From the NCBI RefSeq assembly GCF_030433895.1, contig NZ_JARUXE010000027.1, positions 1-64,000 of the forward strand: 64,000 bases of DNA, in the 5' to 3' direction. This document shows, in pieces, positions 44,523 to 54,002 of the stretch; position 1 is the first letter of the stretch; the number at the start of each line of letters is the position of its first letter. The translations under genes were made by a program, and so were the position numbers. The DNA is from Arthrobacter sp. PsM3. Its GTDB lineage: Bacteria; Actinomycetota; Actinomycetes; Actinomycetales; Micrococcaceae. The notes beneath the pieces were generated by a model. It did no database searches and was not told the DNA's origin. It worked only from the letters and a program-made list of their open reading frames with translations.

Positions 44523-47420
44523 TTAATGGAGAGCCGTGGCTTCATCGGCGTTTTTCGGGGCGGCAGCCGCGGAGCTGTCCAGTGCCTCCGCGATGATCTG
44601 GACGATGTGGCGGGAGTCGCGGCCGGCCAGATCGGCCACCTGGGTCCGGCAGGAGAACCCGTCGGCGAGGATGGCCCGGTCCGGGGCATCGGCGATCTTG
44701 CCCAGAATTCCCTGTTCGGCAATGGCCACGGACACTTCGTAGTGGCCCTTTTCCATACCGAAGTTCCCGGCGAGACCGCAGCATCCGCTGGAGGTGTCCA
44801 CGTCGCAGCCCATGGACTTCAGCAGCTCCAAATCCTTCCCGTACCCCATGACGGCGTTTTGATGGCAGTGGGGCTGCGCAAGAATCCGTTCCCCGCTGGC
44901 AGGCGGTTGCCAGTTGATGGACGTCAGGAATTCCGGCACGGTCTGGGTCCGGGCGGATACCTGCCCGGCGCGTTCATCGTCGGGCAGCAGTTCGAGCAGG
45001 TCAGAGCGGAGCACCGCCGTGCAGGACGGTTCGAGTCCGATGACGGTCCTGCCGTCGGCCACATGCGGGTGCAGGACGTCAAGGGTCTTCCTGAGGGCGG
45101 CTTTGGCCGCGGTCAGCTGTCCGGTTGAGATCAGTGTCAGTCCGCAGCATGCGCCGGGGCCGGCAATTTCGATATCACATCCCGCAGCCTGCAACACCCT
45201 GATCGCGGCAAGGGGGACATCCGGGCTCAACGCATCGGAGAACGAATCCACCCAGAGCAGTACCCGGGGCGGAGGACCCGCTGTGTGCTGTCCCGCAGCG
45301 CCTTGCGCTGCCGGGATCCGCGCTGTCTTCGGAGTTGAGCGTTGAAACTTCACCAGGGAATGGAACGGTGCTCGGGGAAATGCCGGCAGGGACCGGCGGG
45401 GATCCGCGCCGGCCAGCCGCAGCATGGTCCGGCGGAGGACACCGATGGACGCGACCTTGTTGACCAGGGGGCCGAACGGTCCGATCAGTCCCAGCCAGGT
45501 GGGCAGCCGGCCGAGGGTGTAGTGGCTGAGCGGACGCAGCCGGCCCTTGTAACTCTGGTGCAGCGCCTCCGACTTGTACATCGCCATGTCGATCCCGGTG
45601 GGGCAGTCGCTGGCGCACGCCTTGCAGCTCAGGCACAGATCGAGGGCCTCGTGGACCTCAGGGGACTTCCAGGACATGTCCACGATGCCGCCGTTGAGCA
45701 TTTCCTGCAGGACGCGCGCCCTGCCCCTGGTCGCGTCCTTTTCATCTTTGGTGGCGAGGTAGGAGGGGCACATGAACCCGCCCTCGTCGCGGAGGTCGGC
45801 CCGGCACTTTCCCACGCCGACGCAGCGGTGCAGGGCATTGGTGATGTTGCCGCCGTCGTGGGCAAATGCGAAACCATCTGAGGCCAGCAGGTTGCCGGCC
45901 TGCGGGCGGCGCAGGTGCGCGTCGAAGGGGTCAGGCTTGATGATGACACCCGGGTTGAAAATGTCCTGGAGGTCGAAGAGGGCTTTGAACCCGGCCATCG
46001 CGGCCAGGGCCCGGGACGAATACATGGTTTTCAGCAGTTCGCCGCGCGCCCGGCCATCCCCGTGTTCTCCCGAGAGCGAGCCGCCGTACTTGGCGACGAG
46101 GTCCGCTGCGGCCGTCAGGAAGCGGCGCATCACGGCGGCGTCATGGTCCAGCGGGAAGTCGATCCTGACGTGGACGCAGCCGTCACCAAAATGGCCATAG
46201 GCCAACCCCGTAACGTTCTCGCGGGCCATGAGCCGTTCAAGATCGCGAAGGTAGTCGCCCAGGTGTTCGGGCGGGACGGCCGAATCCTCCCAGCCGGGCC
46301 AGGCCTGGTTCCCGGCGGCGGTTCGCCCGGCCAGCCCGGCGCCGTCGGCCCGGATCTGCCACAGCCGTCTGGCCGCCGGTCCGGCCGGAAGGATCATTGA
46401 GTCGATCGCGCCGGCGTCCTGGACCATCCGCTCTGCGGCAGCTACCGCCTCATCCGACGTGGCTCCGCCCACTTCCACCATGAGCCAGCCGTTCCCCGCC
46501 GGCATGCTGGGAACGGCGTGCCCGCCTTTGGCGTTGCGGATCACGTTGACCAGCTGCGCATCCAGGCCCTCCAGGGCCAGCGGATGGTGCGGAAGCAGGC
46601 CAGGGACCGCGTCGGCCGCAGCAGGCATATCCGGATATCCCAGCACTGCCAACGCCGGGGCCGCCGCCTGCGGAACCAGCCGGACCTCGGCCTCCAGGAT
46701 GACGCCGCAGGTTCCTTCCGTCCCGGTCAGGGCAGCGGCCAGGTTCCCGCCGTTCTCGGGCAGGAGATGCTCAAGGCTATAGCCCGAGATCTGGCGGCCG
46801 AACCGGCCGAACTCCAGCCGAAGCACGTCCAGATTGGCGGCGATGAACTCATCGAGTCCCGGGATCTGGGCCGTGGCGTCCTTGCCCGAGCCAAGCTCCA
46901 GCACCTGTCCCGCGCCGGTCAGCCAGCGCAGCCGGTGCACGTTGTCCGCTGTCCGGCCGTATGAAAGCCCATGGGGGCCGCACGCGTTGTTTCCGATCAT
47001 GCCTCCGATGGTGCAGCGGGTGGATGTGGACGGATCGGGCCCGAACCGCAGCCCGTGGACAGCGGCGGCCCGCTGCAGGTCGCTGAGGACGACGCCAGGC
47101 TGTACCACCGCGGTCCGGCTCTCCGCATCAATGCTGATGATCTGGTTCATGAACCTGCTGAAGTCCAGCACCAGTCCGGGCCCCACCGCGTTTCCGGCGC
47201 ACGACGTGCCCGCGCCACGGCCGGTGACTGCCAGGCCGTGCCGGCGGGCAATCCTGACCGCCTCGACCACGTCGTCCGCATCCCGGGGCATGACAACCAC
47301 CTGGGGCACCACCCGGTAGTTCGAGGCGTCTGTCGAATACTCCGCACGCCGACGGGTGCTGCTGTCAACGATGCCGGCAACTGCAGCGCTCAGTTCTTCA
47401 ACAATCTGGTCAATATTCAT
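44523..47420 (-). CDS. YdiJ-type FAD/4Fe-4S D-2-hydroxyglutarate dehydrogenase
   Basis: A 965-residue fusion of a D-lactate/glycolate-oxidase-like flavoprotein and an iron-sulfur subunit. The PCMH FAD domain has GRGAGTSCAGNAVGPG, NNACGPHG and TGTEGTCGVI; the FAD-oxidase C-terminal domain ends FNPGVIIKPDPF. Then come cysteine clusters (HRCVGVGKC...MCPSY near 527-548; CLSCKACASDCP near 597) and two CCG domains (GPGACCGL near 753; SSGCCGLAGNFGMEKGHY near 880). E. coli YdiJ of the same layout oxidises D-2-hydroxyglutarate to 2-oxoglutarate. It follows the DUF1338, AmaB-like and dehydrogenase genes, which supports that activity as the last step of the pathway. Confidence 0.88.
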   Translation of the reverse strand: MNIDQIVEELSAAVAGIVDSSTRRRAEYSTDASNYRVVPQVVVMPRDADDVVEAVRIARRHGLAVTGRGAGTSCAGNAVGPGLVLDFSRFMNQIISIDAESRTAVVQPGVVLSDLQRAAAVHGLRFGPDPSTSTRCTIGGMIGNNACGPHGLSYGRTADNVHRLRWLTGAGQVLELGSGKDATAQIPGLDEFIAANLDVLRLEFGRFGRQISGYSLEHLLPENGGNLAAALTGTEGTCGVILEAEVRLVPQAAAPALAVLGYPDMPAAADAVPGLLPHHPLALEGLDAQLVNVIRNAKGGHAVPSMPAGNGWLMVEVGGATSDEAVAAAERMVQDAGAIDSMILPAGPAARRLWQIRADGAGLAGRTAAGNQAWPGWEDSAVPPEHLGDYLRDLERLMARENVTGLAYGHFGDGCVHVRIDFPLDHDAAVMRRFLTAAADLVAKYGGSLSGEHGDGRARGELLKTMYSSRALAAMAGFKALFDLQDIFNPGVIIKPDPFDAHLRRPQAGNLLASDGFAFAHDGGNITNALHRCVGVGKCRADLRDEGGFMCPSYLATKDEKDATRGRARVLQEMLNGGIVDMSWKSPEVHEALDLCLSCKACASDCPTGIDMAMYKSEALHQSYKGRLRPLSHYTLGRLPTWLGLIGPFGPLVNKVASIGVLRRTMLRLAGADPRRSLPAFPRAPFHSLVKFQRSTPKTARIPAAQGAAGQHTAGPPPRVLLWVDSFSDALSPDVPLAAIRVLQAAGCDIEIAGPGACCGLTLISTGQLTAAKAALRKTLDVLHPHVADGRTVIGLEPSCTAVLRSDLLELLPDDERAGQVSARTQTVPEFLTSINWQPPASGERILAQPHCHQNAVMGYGKDLELLKSMGCDVDTSSGCCGLAGNFGMEKGHYEVSVAIAEQGILGKIADAPDRAILADGFSCRTQVADLAGRDSRHIVQIIAEALDSSAAAAPKNADEATALH

Positions 47421-47462
47421 GCGTGGAGCTCTTCCTTGTCCTGCGGCGGTGCGTGGGTGCGG

Positions 47463-48602
47463 CTAGTACTGCAGGGGCTTGCCGCGCAGCTCCATGGCGC
47501 GGCGGACCCGGCACTGGGCCAGGGAACGGGCGGCATGGTGGGTGGTGGAATCCAGCTTCTCCGCCTCCGCCAGGACGATGGCCGTGTTCGTACGGAGCTT
47601 ATGGGAGACGGTGGTGAAGATCTGCTCGGTTTCGGGACGGAACGGCGAATACCGTGACTCCATGGCAAAGGCCGCACTGACGACGCCGCCGGCGTTGGCG
47701 ACGAAGTCGGGCACCACTGTCACGGATGCCGCGCGCAGCGCCTCCTGCGCTGCGGCGTTGGTGGGAAGATTGGCGCCCTCGACCACGAGCTTGGCCGAGA
47801 TGCGGCCAACGTTTGCCGCGTGGATGACGTCCTGCAGGGCAGCCGGGACCGCGATTTCGGCGTCGACAAACAACTCGGTGCCGGCCGGAATGGCCAGCTC
47901 CGGAAACTCTTTGACCAATCCGTCGCCGAGCCGCGCCCGCATCGCCAGCAGCCTGGGGATGTCCAGCCCGGCGGGATCGTGAAGCGCGCCCTCAGCAGTG
48001 GAAATCGACACGATGCTGTAGCCGAGCTCATGAAGCCGGGCAGCCGTGGCATGCCCCACAGCGCCGAATCCCTGGATGGCCACGCGCTGGCCCTGGAGTC
48101 CGATGGTCGCCGCCGCCTCATCGGCGACTTCAGCCACGCCGTAGCCGGTGATGCCCAGCTGGTCGTAGGGTACGCCGCCGAGGTCGTACGGGGTCCCGAC
48201 CGCTGCACCGCGGTCGCCCAATTCATCGATGATGATGGCCGCGTCGTTTTCCGTCAGCCCCATGTCCAGGCCAAAGACATACTCGGACGGAACCTCATTG
48301 CTCAGGGCCCGGACAAAGGAGCGGAGGATTGCCTCCTTGTGCGGTGAGTTGGGATCGGCCCGGATGCCGGCCTTGGCCCCACCGAAGAACAGGTCGACGC
48401 CGGCCCACTTCCAGGTCATGACCCGGGCCAGGCGGGAAATCTCCTCGACGGTGACGCCGGGCTGCATCCGGGTGCCACCCTTGCCCATGCCGCGGGCGGT
48501 GTTGTCGATAACCAGCACGCCCTTCATTCCGGTCTTGGCGTCGCTGACCGTGACGATCTTTTCCGGTCCCCATTCATCCATCATGTCGAACAGACTGGTC
48601 AT
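47463..48602 (-). CDS. Glu/Leu/Phe/Val-type amino acid dehydrogenase
   Basis: NAD(P)-dependent oxidative deaminase of 379 residues. The catalytic lysines lie in MTWKWAG (K65) and FFGGAKAGI (K77). The Rossmann motif is GFGAVG (178-183), and VVEGANLPT and FVANAGGVVSA are typical of the superfamily. In this island, without any aminotransferase gene, it is the best candidate to convert L-2-aminoadipate to 2-oxoadipate, although plain glutamate deamination is also possible. AAGGAG lies nine bases before the ATG. It is 97 bases after the AmaB-like gene and 42 before the next. Confidence 0.92.
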   Translation of the reverse strand: MTSLFDMMDEWGPEKIVTVSDAKTGMKGVLVIDNTARGMGKGGTRMQPGVTVEEISRLARVMTWKWAGVDLFFGGAKAGIRADPNSPHKEAILRSFVRALSNEVPSEYVFGLDMGLTENDAAIIIDELGDRGAAVGTPYDLGGVPYDQLGITGYGVAEVADEAAATIGLQGQRVAIQGFGAVGHATAARLHELGYSIVSISTAEGALHDPAGLDIPRLLAMRARLGDGLVKEFPELAIPAGTELFVDAEIAVPAALQDVIHAANVGRISAKLVVEGANLPTNAAAQEALRAASVTVVPDFVANAGGVVSAAFAMESRYSPFRPETEQIFTTVSHKLRTNTAIVLAEAEKLDSTTHHAARSLAQCRVRRAMELRGKPLQY

Positions 48603-48699
48603 CGCTGGATACTCCTTGTGTGCTGGCAGGTACCTGATGTGGCAGGGGCGGGCTGCGGAGACGGCGCCGGCCGGACCGGCACCGTCTCCGCACGGGTTT

Positions 48700-50229
48700 C
48701 TAGAGGAACTTCACGCCCTGGGCGAGCGGGAGCTGTCCCGAGTAGTTGACGGTATTGGTCGCCTGGCGCATGTAGGCCTTCCACGAGTCGGAACCGGACT
48801 CGCGGCCGCCGCCGGTTTCCTTCTCGCCGCCGAACGCGCCGCCGATTTCTGCCCCCGAGGTGCCGATGTTGACGTTGGCGATGCCGCAGTCCGATCCGCT
48901 GGCCGACATGAAGCGTTCGGCCTCCGCCTGGTCGTTGGTGAACACCGCCGAGGACAAACCCTGGGGAACGTCATTCTGGATGGCGATGGCCTCGTCGAAG
49001 TCCGTGTAGGTCATCACGTAAAGCAGCGGTGCAAAGGTCTCGTCCTTGACGACGGCCGTCTGCGCCGGCATCCGGACGATCGCCGGTTCCACGTAGTAGG
49101 CGCCGGGCTCGTCGCCGGCGTTCACCCGGCCGCCGCCGCAGAGGACGGTGCCGCCCTGCTCCTGCGCCGACTTAATGGCGTTCTGCATGCCATCGAAGCT
49201 GGACTTGTTAATCAGCGGCCCGATCAGGTTCCCCTCATCCAGGGGGGTCCCAATGCGCAGTGTGGCGTAGGCGTTGACAAGTTTGTCCGTCAGTTCGTCA
49301 ACGATCGAATCGTGCACAATGAGACGGCGCATGGACGTGCAGCGCTGGCCGGCGGTTCCGACGGCCGCGAAGACAATGCCGCGCAGGGCCAGATCGAGAT
49401 CGGCCGACGGCGCGATGATCGCTGCGTTGTTCCCGCCGAGTTCGAGCAGGGCCCGGCCGAAACGGCCGGCCACGCGCGGGGCGATTTCCTGGCCCATCCG
49501 GACCGACCCGGTGGCGGAGAGCAGGGCAACGCGCGGATCATCGACGATGACCTGGCCGCCGGAGCGATTGGCCAGGACGAGCTTGTGCAGGTCCTGGGGT
49601 GCGTCGACGTCCGCGACGGCGCGGGCCAGCAGGGCGTCGGCGGCCAGTGCGCTGAGCATGGTCATGCCCGAGGGCTTCCATACGACGGTGTCGCCGCAGA
49701 CCAGGGCCAGCGCCGTATTCCAGGAGTAGACCGCAACCGGGAAGTTGAACGCGGAGATGATCCCAACAACGCCCAGGGGATGCCAGGTCTCCATGAGACG
49801 GTGGCCGGGGCGCTCCGAGGGCATGGTTTTGCCGTAGAGCTGGCGGGACAGGCCGACCGCAAAATCGCAGATATCGATCATTTCCTGGACCTCGCCGAGA
49901 GCCTCGGACTGGATCTTGCCGGCCTCGGCCGTGACAATCCTGGCCAGGTCCTCTTTGTGTTCCGTCAGCAGCTCGCCCCAGCGCTTGACCAGGTTGCCGC
50001 GGAGCGGCGCGGGCACATCGCGCCAGGTCTTGAACGCCTCGTGCGCCCGGCCGATCATCGTGTCGATCTCTGCCGGTGTGTTTACCGGCAGGGTCATCAG
50101 GACCTCGCCGGTGAGCGGCGAGGATGCCTCGTGCGGGCCGCCGAGGCCGTCAACATTGACGCCGCAGGCCTCCAGGGCGCCGCGGACGATCGCTGCCAGT
50201 TCGGACGTGTGGGTGAGAGTTTCAGTCAT
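48700..50229 (-). CDS. amaB: L-aminoadipate-semialdehyde dehydrogenase (ALDH7 type)
   Basis: Oxidises L-2-aminoadipate 6-semialdehyde (in equilibrium with delta1-piperideine-6-carboxylate) to L-2-aminoadipate. It is 509 residues with general base E263 in LLELGGNN and catalytic C297 in GTAGQRCTS. The C-terminal signature NIGTSGAEIGGAFGGEKETG, then GGGRESGSDSWKAY and LPLAQGVKF, is diagnostic for the ALDH7/AmaB/Pcd branch. AGGAG lies seven bases before the ATG, 36 bases after the DUF1338 stop. This is the strongest single marker for lysine catabolism in the island. Confidence 0.93.
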   Translation of the reverse strand: MTETLTHTSELAAIVRGALEACGVNVDGLGGPHEASSPLTGEVLMTLPVNTPAEIDTMIGRAHEAFKTWRDVPAPLRGNLVKRWGELLTEHKEDLARIVTAEAGKIQSEALGEVQEMIDICDFAVGLSRQLYGKTMPSERPGHRLMETWHPLGVVGIISAFNFPVAVYSWNTALALVCGDTVVWKPSGMTMLSALAADALLARAVADVDAPQDLHKLVLANRSGGQVIVDDPRVALLSATGSVRMGQEIAPRVAGRFGRALLELGGNNAAIIAPSADLDLALRGIVFAAVGTAGQRCTSMRRLIVHDSIVDELTDKLVNAYATLRIGTPLDEGNLIGPLINKSSFDGMQNAIKSAQEQGGTVLCGGGRVNAGDEPGAYYVEPAIVRMPAQTAVVKDETFAPLLYVMTYTDFDEAIAIQNDVPQGLSSAVFTNDQAEAERFMSASGSDCGIANVNIGTSGAEIGGAFGGEKETGGGRESGSDSWKAYMRQATNTVNYSGQLPLAQGVKFL

Positions 50230-50265
50230 CGTGATCTCCTGTGGTTGTTTGGTCTGCGGGGCTGT

Positions 50266-51666
50266 TTAGCGGGTGACGGTGATGTTCAGGCGGCGTGCCA
50301 GGACAGCGATCGAGTCGTCCTGCTGCCGCCGGTAGAGGTCGTTCGGGTCGTGGACCTCGGAGCCGACTATCTGGGACATCCGGTGGATGTCATAGCTGGT
50401 TCCGGTCTGTTCGTTGTCCTTTGAACCCTCCTCGGTCAGGTTCGACTGGAAGATTCCCGCGGCCGAGCGGGGGAGGAAGTCCTCATAGACAATGGGTTCC
50501 GGGACGGCGATTCCGGCTTCTATGAGATCGGTCAGGGACGCCGTGCCGGTCAGGGGTGCGCCGTCCAGGGCCTCGTCGTCGAGCCGGTAGGTGAAAAACG
50601 CCAGCCCTTGCAGGGCCAGCTCCTTCTCGGTGCGGGGAAGGTGTTCCGCCCACACCCCGGCGGCAACCTCGACGCGCGTGGTTCCGGCCGGCGCCAAGGC
50701 CAGCCGGGCGTCGGATTCGGCGACCATCCGGTCGTAGAGGTCGCGGCCGGCCACCGTCAAGGCAATGCCGCGGGCCTCGACTTCGCCGAAGCGCACCCGC
50801 AGTTCACCTTCGTTGGTGGACCCGTCCGCGTAGCGGAACACTCGGTGTTCACCGAGCGCCCGGAAGGAAGTTTGCCGCAGAAGCAGGTCCGGTCCATCCC
50901 AGCGCGGCGGTCCCTGGATCTCATCGATCATGCTGATGCCGCGCGCCTGCATGCGCTGGTACAGCTCATCGATATCCAGCACCCGGGGTGTGAGGTGGTT
51001 GATGTGGGTCGTGGAAACCCCGCCGATGTCGGAGGCGACGGCGGAGACTGCCTCCAGCCTCTTGTACCACTCGTAGTCCACAGGGTCCCCGGAGAGTTCA
51101 AAGGCCGCGGTGGCCAGCTCCAGCAGCTGTTCGGCGTCGTCCGTCGGGAGACCGCCGCTTCCGGCGGCCCTGTCCGCCAGGCCAAGCAGCTCGGAACCGA
51201 ACAGCTGCCGGGCGCCGATGAATTCGGCCAGCTCGGCGCGCAGTTCGCGGTCGAAGAACCGCGGGTCCTCCGCCGCCAGCATGGAGGTGAAGACACGGAA
51301 CGGATTCTTCGCCAGCTCAGCGCCATCGATCGGGCGGAAAGCCGTCGAAACCACGGGCACGGAGCTTGAGGACGCATCGCGAAGGTCATAGAACCCGACC
51401 GGGTACATGCCGAAGGCTGCAAAAATGCGTGCAACCTGGGCCATCTCCCTCGGGGAGCCGACGCGGATGGCGCCGTGGCGCTCCGCCGTCACCCGTGAAA
51501 TGCTGCCCAGCCTCTCGGCCTCGGCGCCGTGCTTGGCCACGTACGCTTCGTTTACTTCGGTGGAAACCTCGACGAGCGTGTTGTACGCGGGAACTTCCCT
51601 CCCGTACATGGCGGAGAGCCGCTGCGCGAACTCGGCTCGAAGTTCCCAGGTTTCAAGTTCAGTCAT
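50266..51666 (-). CDS. hglS: DUF1338 2-oxoadipate dioxygenase/decarboxylase
   Basis: Fe(II)-dependent VOC-fold enzyme converting 2-oxoadipate plus O2 to D-2-hydroxyglutarate plus CO2. At 466 residues it has the length of the YdcJ/HglS group. By recall of the Pseudomonas putida enzyme, the metal ligands correspond to H64 (AERHGAIRVG), a histidine in THINHLTPR (H221 or H224) and E295 (RFGEVEARG), with substrate arginine R68. All are present. AAGGA precedes the ATG. It sits between the AmaA-like flavoprotein and amaB on the same strand, and its product is the substrate of the YdiJ-type enzyme at the end of the operon. Confidence 0.92.
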   Translation of the reverse strand: MTELETWELRAEFAQRLSAMYGREVPAYNTLVEVSTEVNEAYVAKHGAEAERLGSISRVTAERHGAIRVGSPREMAQVARIFAAFGMYPVGFYDLRDASSSSVPVVSTAFRPIDGAELAKNPFRVFTSMLAAEDPRFFDRELRAELAEFIGARQLFGSELLGLADRAAGSGGLPTDDAEQLLELATAAFELSGDPVDYEWYKRLEAVSAVASDIGGVSTTHINHLTPRVLDIDELYQRMQARGISMIDEIQGPPRWDGPDLLLRQTSFRALGEHRVFRYADGSTNEGELRVRFGEVEARGIALTVAGRDLYDRMVAESDARLALAPAGTTRVEVAAGVWAEHLPRTEKELALQGLAFFTYRLDDEALDGAPLTGTASLTDLIEAGIAVPEPIVYEDFLPRSAAGIFQSNLTEEGSKDNEQTGTSYDIHRMSQIVGSEVHDPNDLYRRQQDDSIAVLARRLNITVTR

Positions 51667-51737
51667 GGCGTGGGTCCTTTCAGGAATGTCGTGGGGGAAC
51701 GTGATGGTGGGGGCAGGGCACGCGGTGGCGTTCCGTG

Positions 51738-52928
51738 CTAGATGATGTGCACTTCTTGAATGAGCTGGTCGGCTGTGTGGAAACGCTCGGCGGAGAACGA
51801 GGTGTGGTCCATGAAGGATTCCCGGTCCAGGTAGAGGTCCCGGACGAGTTCGCCGACGGCCGGTCCCTGCAGGAAGCCATGGCCGGAGAATCCCGTGGCG
51901 TAGTAGAAGCCCCCCACCGAACTGGAGGCACCGATGAGGGCGTTGTGGTCCGGCGTGTTCTCATACAGTCCTGCCCAGCCGCACTCAAGCTCAGGGGCCG
52001 CCAGGGCAGGGGCGCACACGCGGGCGGCTGCGTTGAACTCCGGCAGCCACTCGTGCGTGAAGTCACGGGCGAAGCCAGGCTCCTGGTTCGAGTTGGAGAT
52101 GCCAAGGAGCATGCCATTGCGGTAGTTGTGGAAGTACAGCGTGGTCGACAGGTCCAGTGTGAACGGCACGGTGGGCATCGGCGAGCTCATCTGGCGGGTC
52201 ATGCCGATCTGCCGCCGCACCGGGACAACCGGCAGACTGACGTTGACCATGTCGCCCACACGCTGGGACCAGGCGCCGGCGCAGCAGATGACGGCATCGG
52301 TGGTGATGGTGCCTCGATTGGTGGTCACCGAGCTGATGTTCCCGCCCGAAGCGGCCACATCCATGACTTCCGTGTGCTCCAGAATGCACACACCCAAAGC
52401 TGCGGCCGCGTCGGCATAGGCCCGGACCACTTTCCCCGGTTCCGCGAATCCATCCTCCGGTGAGAACGAGGCCCCGATGAGGGCCTCCTGGCGCAGGAAG
52501 GGATTGATGTCGACTGCCTCGGCGGGAGAAATCATCCGGCTGTTGCTGCCGAGACCGTTTTGGATGACGGTGCTGCGCTCACAGTCCAGGATTTCGGATT
52601 CGCTGCGGCACAGGAAAAGGTAGCCGACCTTCCGCAGCCCGATGTCGGTGGAGAAGCGCTGGCCGAAGCCCTCGAAGGCCCGCAGGCTGCGCTGGCCGAG
52701 GACAATATTGGCCGGATCCGAGAACGTCGCCCGCACCCCGCCGAGGGGCTTGGCGGACGATCCGGCACCGAGATCGGACCGGTCGACCAGAACGATATTG
52801 CGGACGCCGGCTTCGGCCAGGTGGAACGCGATGCTGGTTCCCATGATCCCGCCGCCGATGATGACCACGGCCGCATGTGAAGGCTGTTGGGTCCCGGGGG
52901 GAAGCTGGAGCGACACCACATTTGACAT
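51738..52928 (-). CDS. Sarcosine-oxidase-like FAD oxidoreductase (probable L-pipecolate oxidase, AmaA role)
   Basis: A 396-residue DAO-superfamily flavoprotein. The FAD motif is VIIGGGIMGTSIAFHLAEAG with DRSDLGAGSSAKPLGGVRA, and the C-terminal contact is YYATGFSGHGFLQGPAVGE. This family oxidises secondary or N-methyl amino acids. Next to hglS and amaB the likely substrate is L-pipecolate, giving delta1-piperideine-6-carboxylate, the role AmaA has in P. putida. The ATG at 52928 has AGGA eight bases upstream; a longer start with an extra 11 or so residues is less likely. A hairpin and a palindrome lie in its upstream region. Confidence 0.85.
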   Translation of the reverse strand: MSNVVSLQLPPGTQQPSHAAVVIIGGGIMGTSIAFHLAEAGVRNIVLVDRSDLGAGSSAKPLGGVRATFSDPANIVLGQRSLRAFEGFGQRFSTDIGLRKVGYLFLCRSESEILDCERSTVIQNGLGSNSRMISPAEAVDINPFLRQEALIGASFSPEDGFAEPGKVVRAYADAAAALGVCILEHTEVMDVAASGGNISSVTTNRGTITTDAVICCAGAWSQRVGDMVNVSLPVVPVRRQIGMTRQMSSPMPTVPFTLDLSTTLYFHNYRNGMLLGISNSNQEPGFARDFTHEWLPEFNAAARVCAPALAAPELECGWAGLYENTPDHNALIGASSSVGGFYYATGFSGHGFLQGPAVGELVRDLYLDRESFMDHTSFSAERFHTADQLIQEVHII

Positions 52929-52956
52929 TGATCGTCCTGTCTCAGTTGCGGAAGCC

Positions 52957-52978
52957 ATACCCGCCCAGTGGCGGGTAT
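52957..52978 (-). repeat. Leader hairpin upstream of the pipecolate-oxidase-like gene
   Basis: Perfect nine-base arms (ATACCCGCC 52957-52965 and GGCGGGTAT 52970-52978) with a four-base loop, about 30 bases before the ATG. In the transcript it would form a stable stem close to the ribosome binding site, so it could be an operator, an attenuator or an RNA element. Confidence 0.45.
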
Positions 52979-52979
52979 C

Positions 52980-53007
52980 AACTATCGGTAACGGGTTATA
53001 TATAACC
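52980..53007. promoter_or_regulatory. Promoter-region palindrome and shared word of the minus arm
   Basis: GGTTATATATAACC (52994-53007) is a perfect 14-base AT-rich palindrome in a GC-rich region and may contain the -10 of the minus-strand catabolic operon. Next to it is AACTATCGGTA (52980-52990). The core ACTATCGRT also occurs, on the opposite strand, in the promoter of the plus arm, so it may be part of a GntR binding site. Confidence 0.4.
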
Positions 53008-53180
53008 ATCTTGGAGTCGAATGTGATCTGCGTCAAGCAAAATTTTCCGCCGGATTCTCCGTTGCAGCGCAGTGGCCGGGAATGTGGACGGGCGCACCGT
53101 GCGCTGGGCATGCCACCTGTTGGCAGGAGGACGCCTGCCGCGGCCGTCAGCAGGGTGTGCGGGACGGCAGGGGTGCCCTG

Positions 53181-53846
53181 TTAGGGCAGCGAGTAGCTGA
53201 GGTGTTCGACCATGAGGGACTCCACGAGCTTCCGGTCGCCCGCAATCAGGGCGGCCAGGATGGGTCCGTGTTCGGCGGCGCTGGTGGCGAGCAGTCCGCG
53301 CTCGGCCAGGTGGTAGGAGCCGCTGATCCGGCTTTGGTCCCGAAGATTTTCAATGATTTTCGTCATGCGGGTGTTGCCCAGGAGCTCGACTATGGCCAGG
53401 TGGAACTGCTGGTCATGTTCGAGGTAGTCGACCATCGTGTCGGGCCTGGCTGTCGCGAGCGCTGCCTCTGCCAGGTCCGTGAGCCGCAAGGCGTCGGCGG
53501 GGGACACTCCCTGTTCGGCGACGCGGCCCACTGCGGTCACCTCGATCAGCAGGCGGAGGTCATAGACCTCTTTTTGGTCCTTCGGGGTCATTTCCACGAC
53601 CCGGAACCCCCGGTTGCGCACCACTTCGAGGAGGCCTTTTTCGCTCAGGGCCATCATGGCCTCGCGGACCGGGCTGTTGGAGACGCCCAGCTGGGTGGCC
53701 AGGGCGTTGGCTGAGTAGATCTTTCCTGGCTGCATGGTGCCGGACATGAGGGCGTGCCGAACTATGGAGGTGGCCTCGTCCTTGAGGGTGACCCGGCCTT
53801 CGCCAAGCTCGGATATCCCCGCAACGGCTATTCGCTGTCCCTGCAT
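53181..53846 (-). CDS. GntR/FadR-subfamily (FCD) transcriptional regulator
   Basis: A 221-residue regulator. The N-terminal winged helix has ALATQLGVSNSPVREAMMALSEKGLLEV, and the C-terminal all-helical FCD domain holds the metal-binding acidic/histidine residues (HDQQFHLAIVELLGN and a later histidine near TSAAEHGPIL). GAGGAG lies six bases before the ATG. Its location between the two divergent arms of the lysine-type island makes it the obvious local regulator, probably a repressor released by a pathway acid such as pipecolate, 2-aminoadipate or D-2-hydroxyglutarate (inference). Confidence 0.92.
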   Translation of the reverse strand: MQGQRIAVAGISELGEGRVTLKDEATSIVRHALMSGTMQPGKIYSANALATQLGVSNSPVREAMMALSEKGLLEVVRNRGFRVVEMTPKDQKEVYDLRLLIEVTAVGRVAEQGVSPADALRLTDLAEAALATARPDTMVDYLEHDQQFHLAIVELLGNTRMTKIIENLRDQSRISGSYHLAERGLLATSAAEHGPILAALIAGDRKLVESLMVEHLSYSLP

Positions 53847-54002
53847 TTCACTCCTCAGACGGTGGTCCTCACGGCTAACACTAAGTCACAACATGCGCGC
53901 CACTGGGAAGGGTTGTGATGATTTCCGACTTGTTTCAACGTATTCCGCGGCGGTTTCAATGCTTGACATCCACCGGGAATGGATGGAGATTGGTAATCGA
54001 CA

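Noticed and set aside
48229..50424. 731-codon plus-strand frame
   Set aside because: Antisense of amaB and flanks; amaB has a diagnostic ALDH7 C-terminus and a good ribosome binding site.
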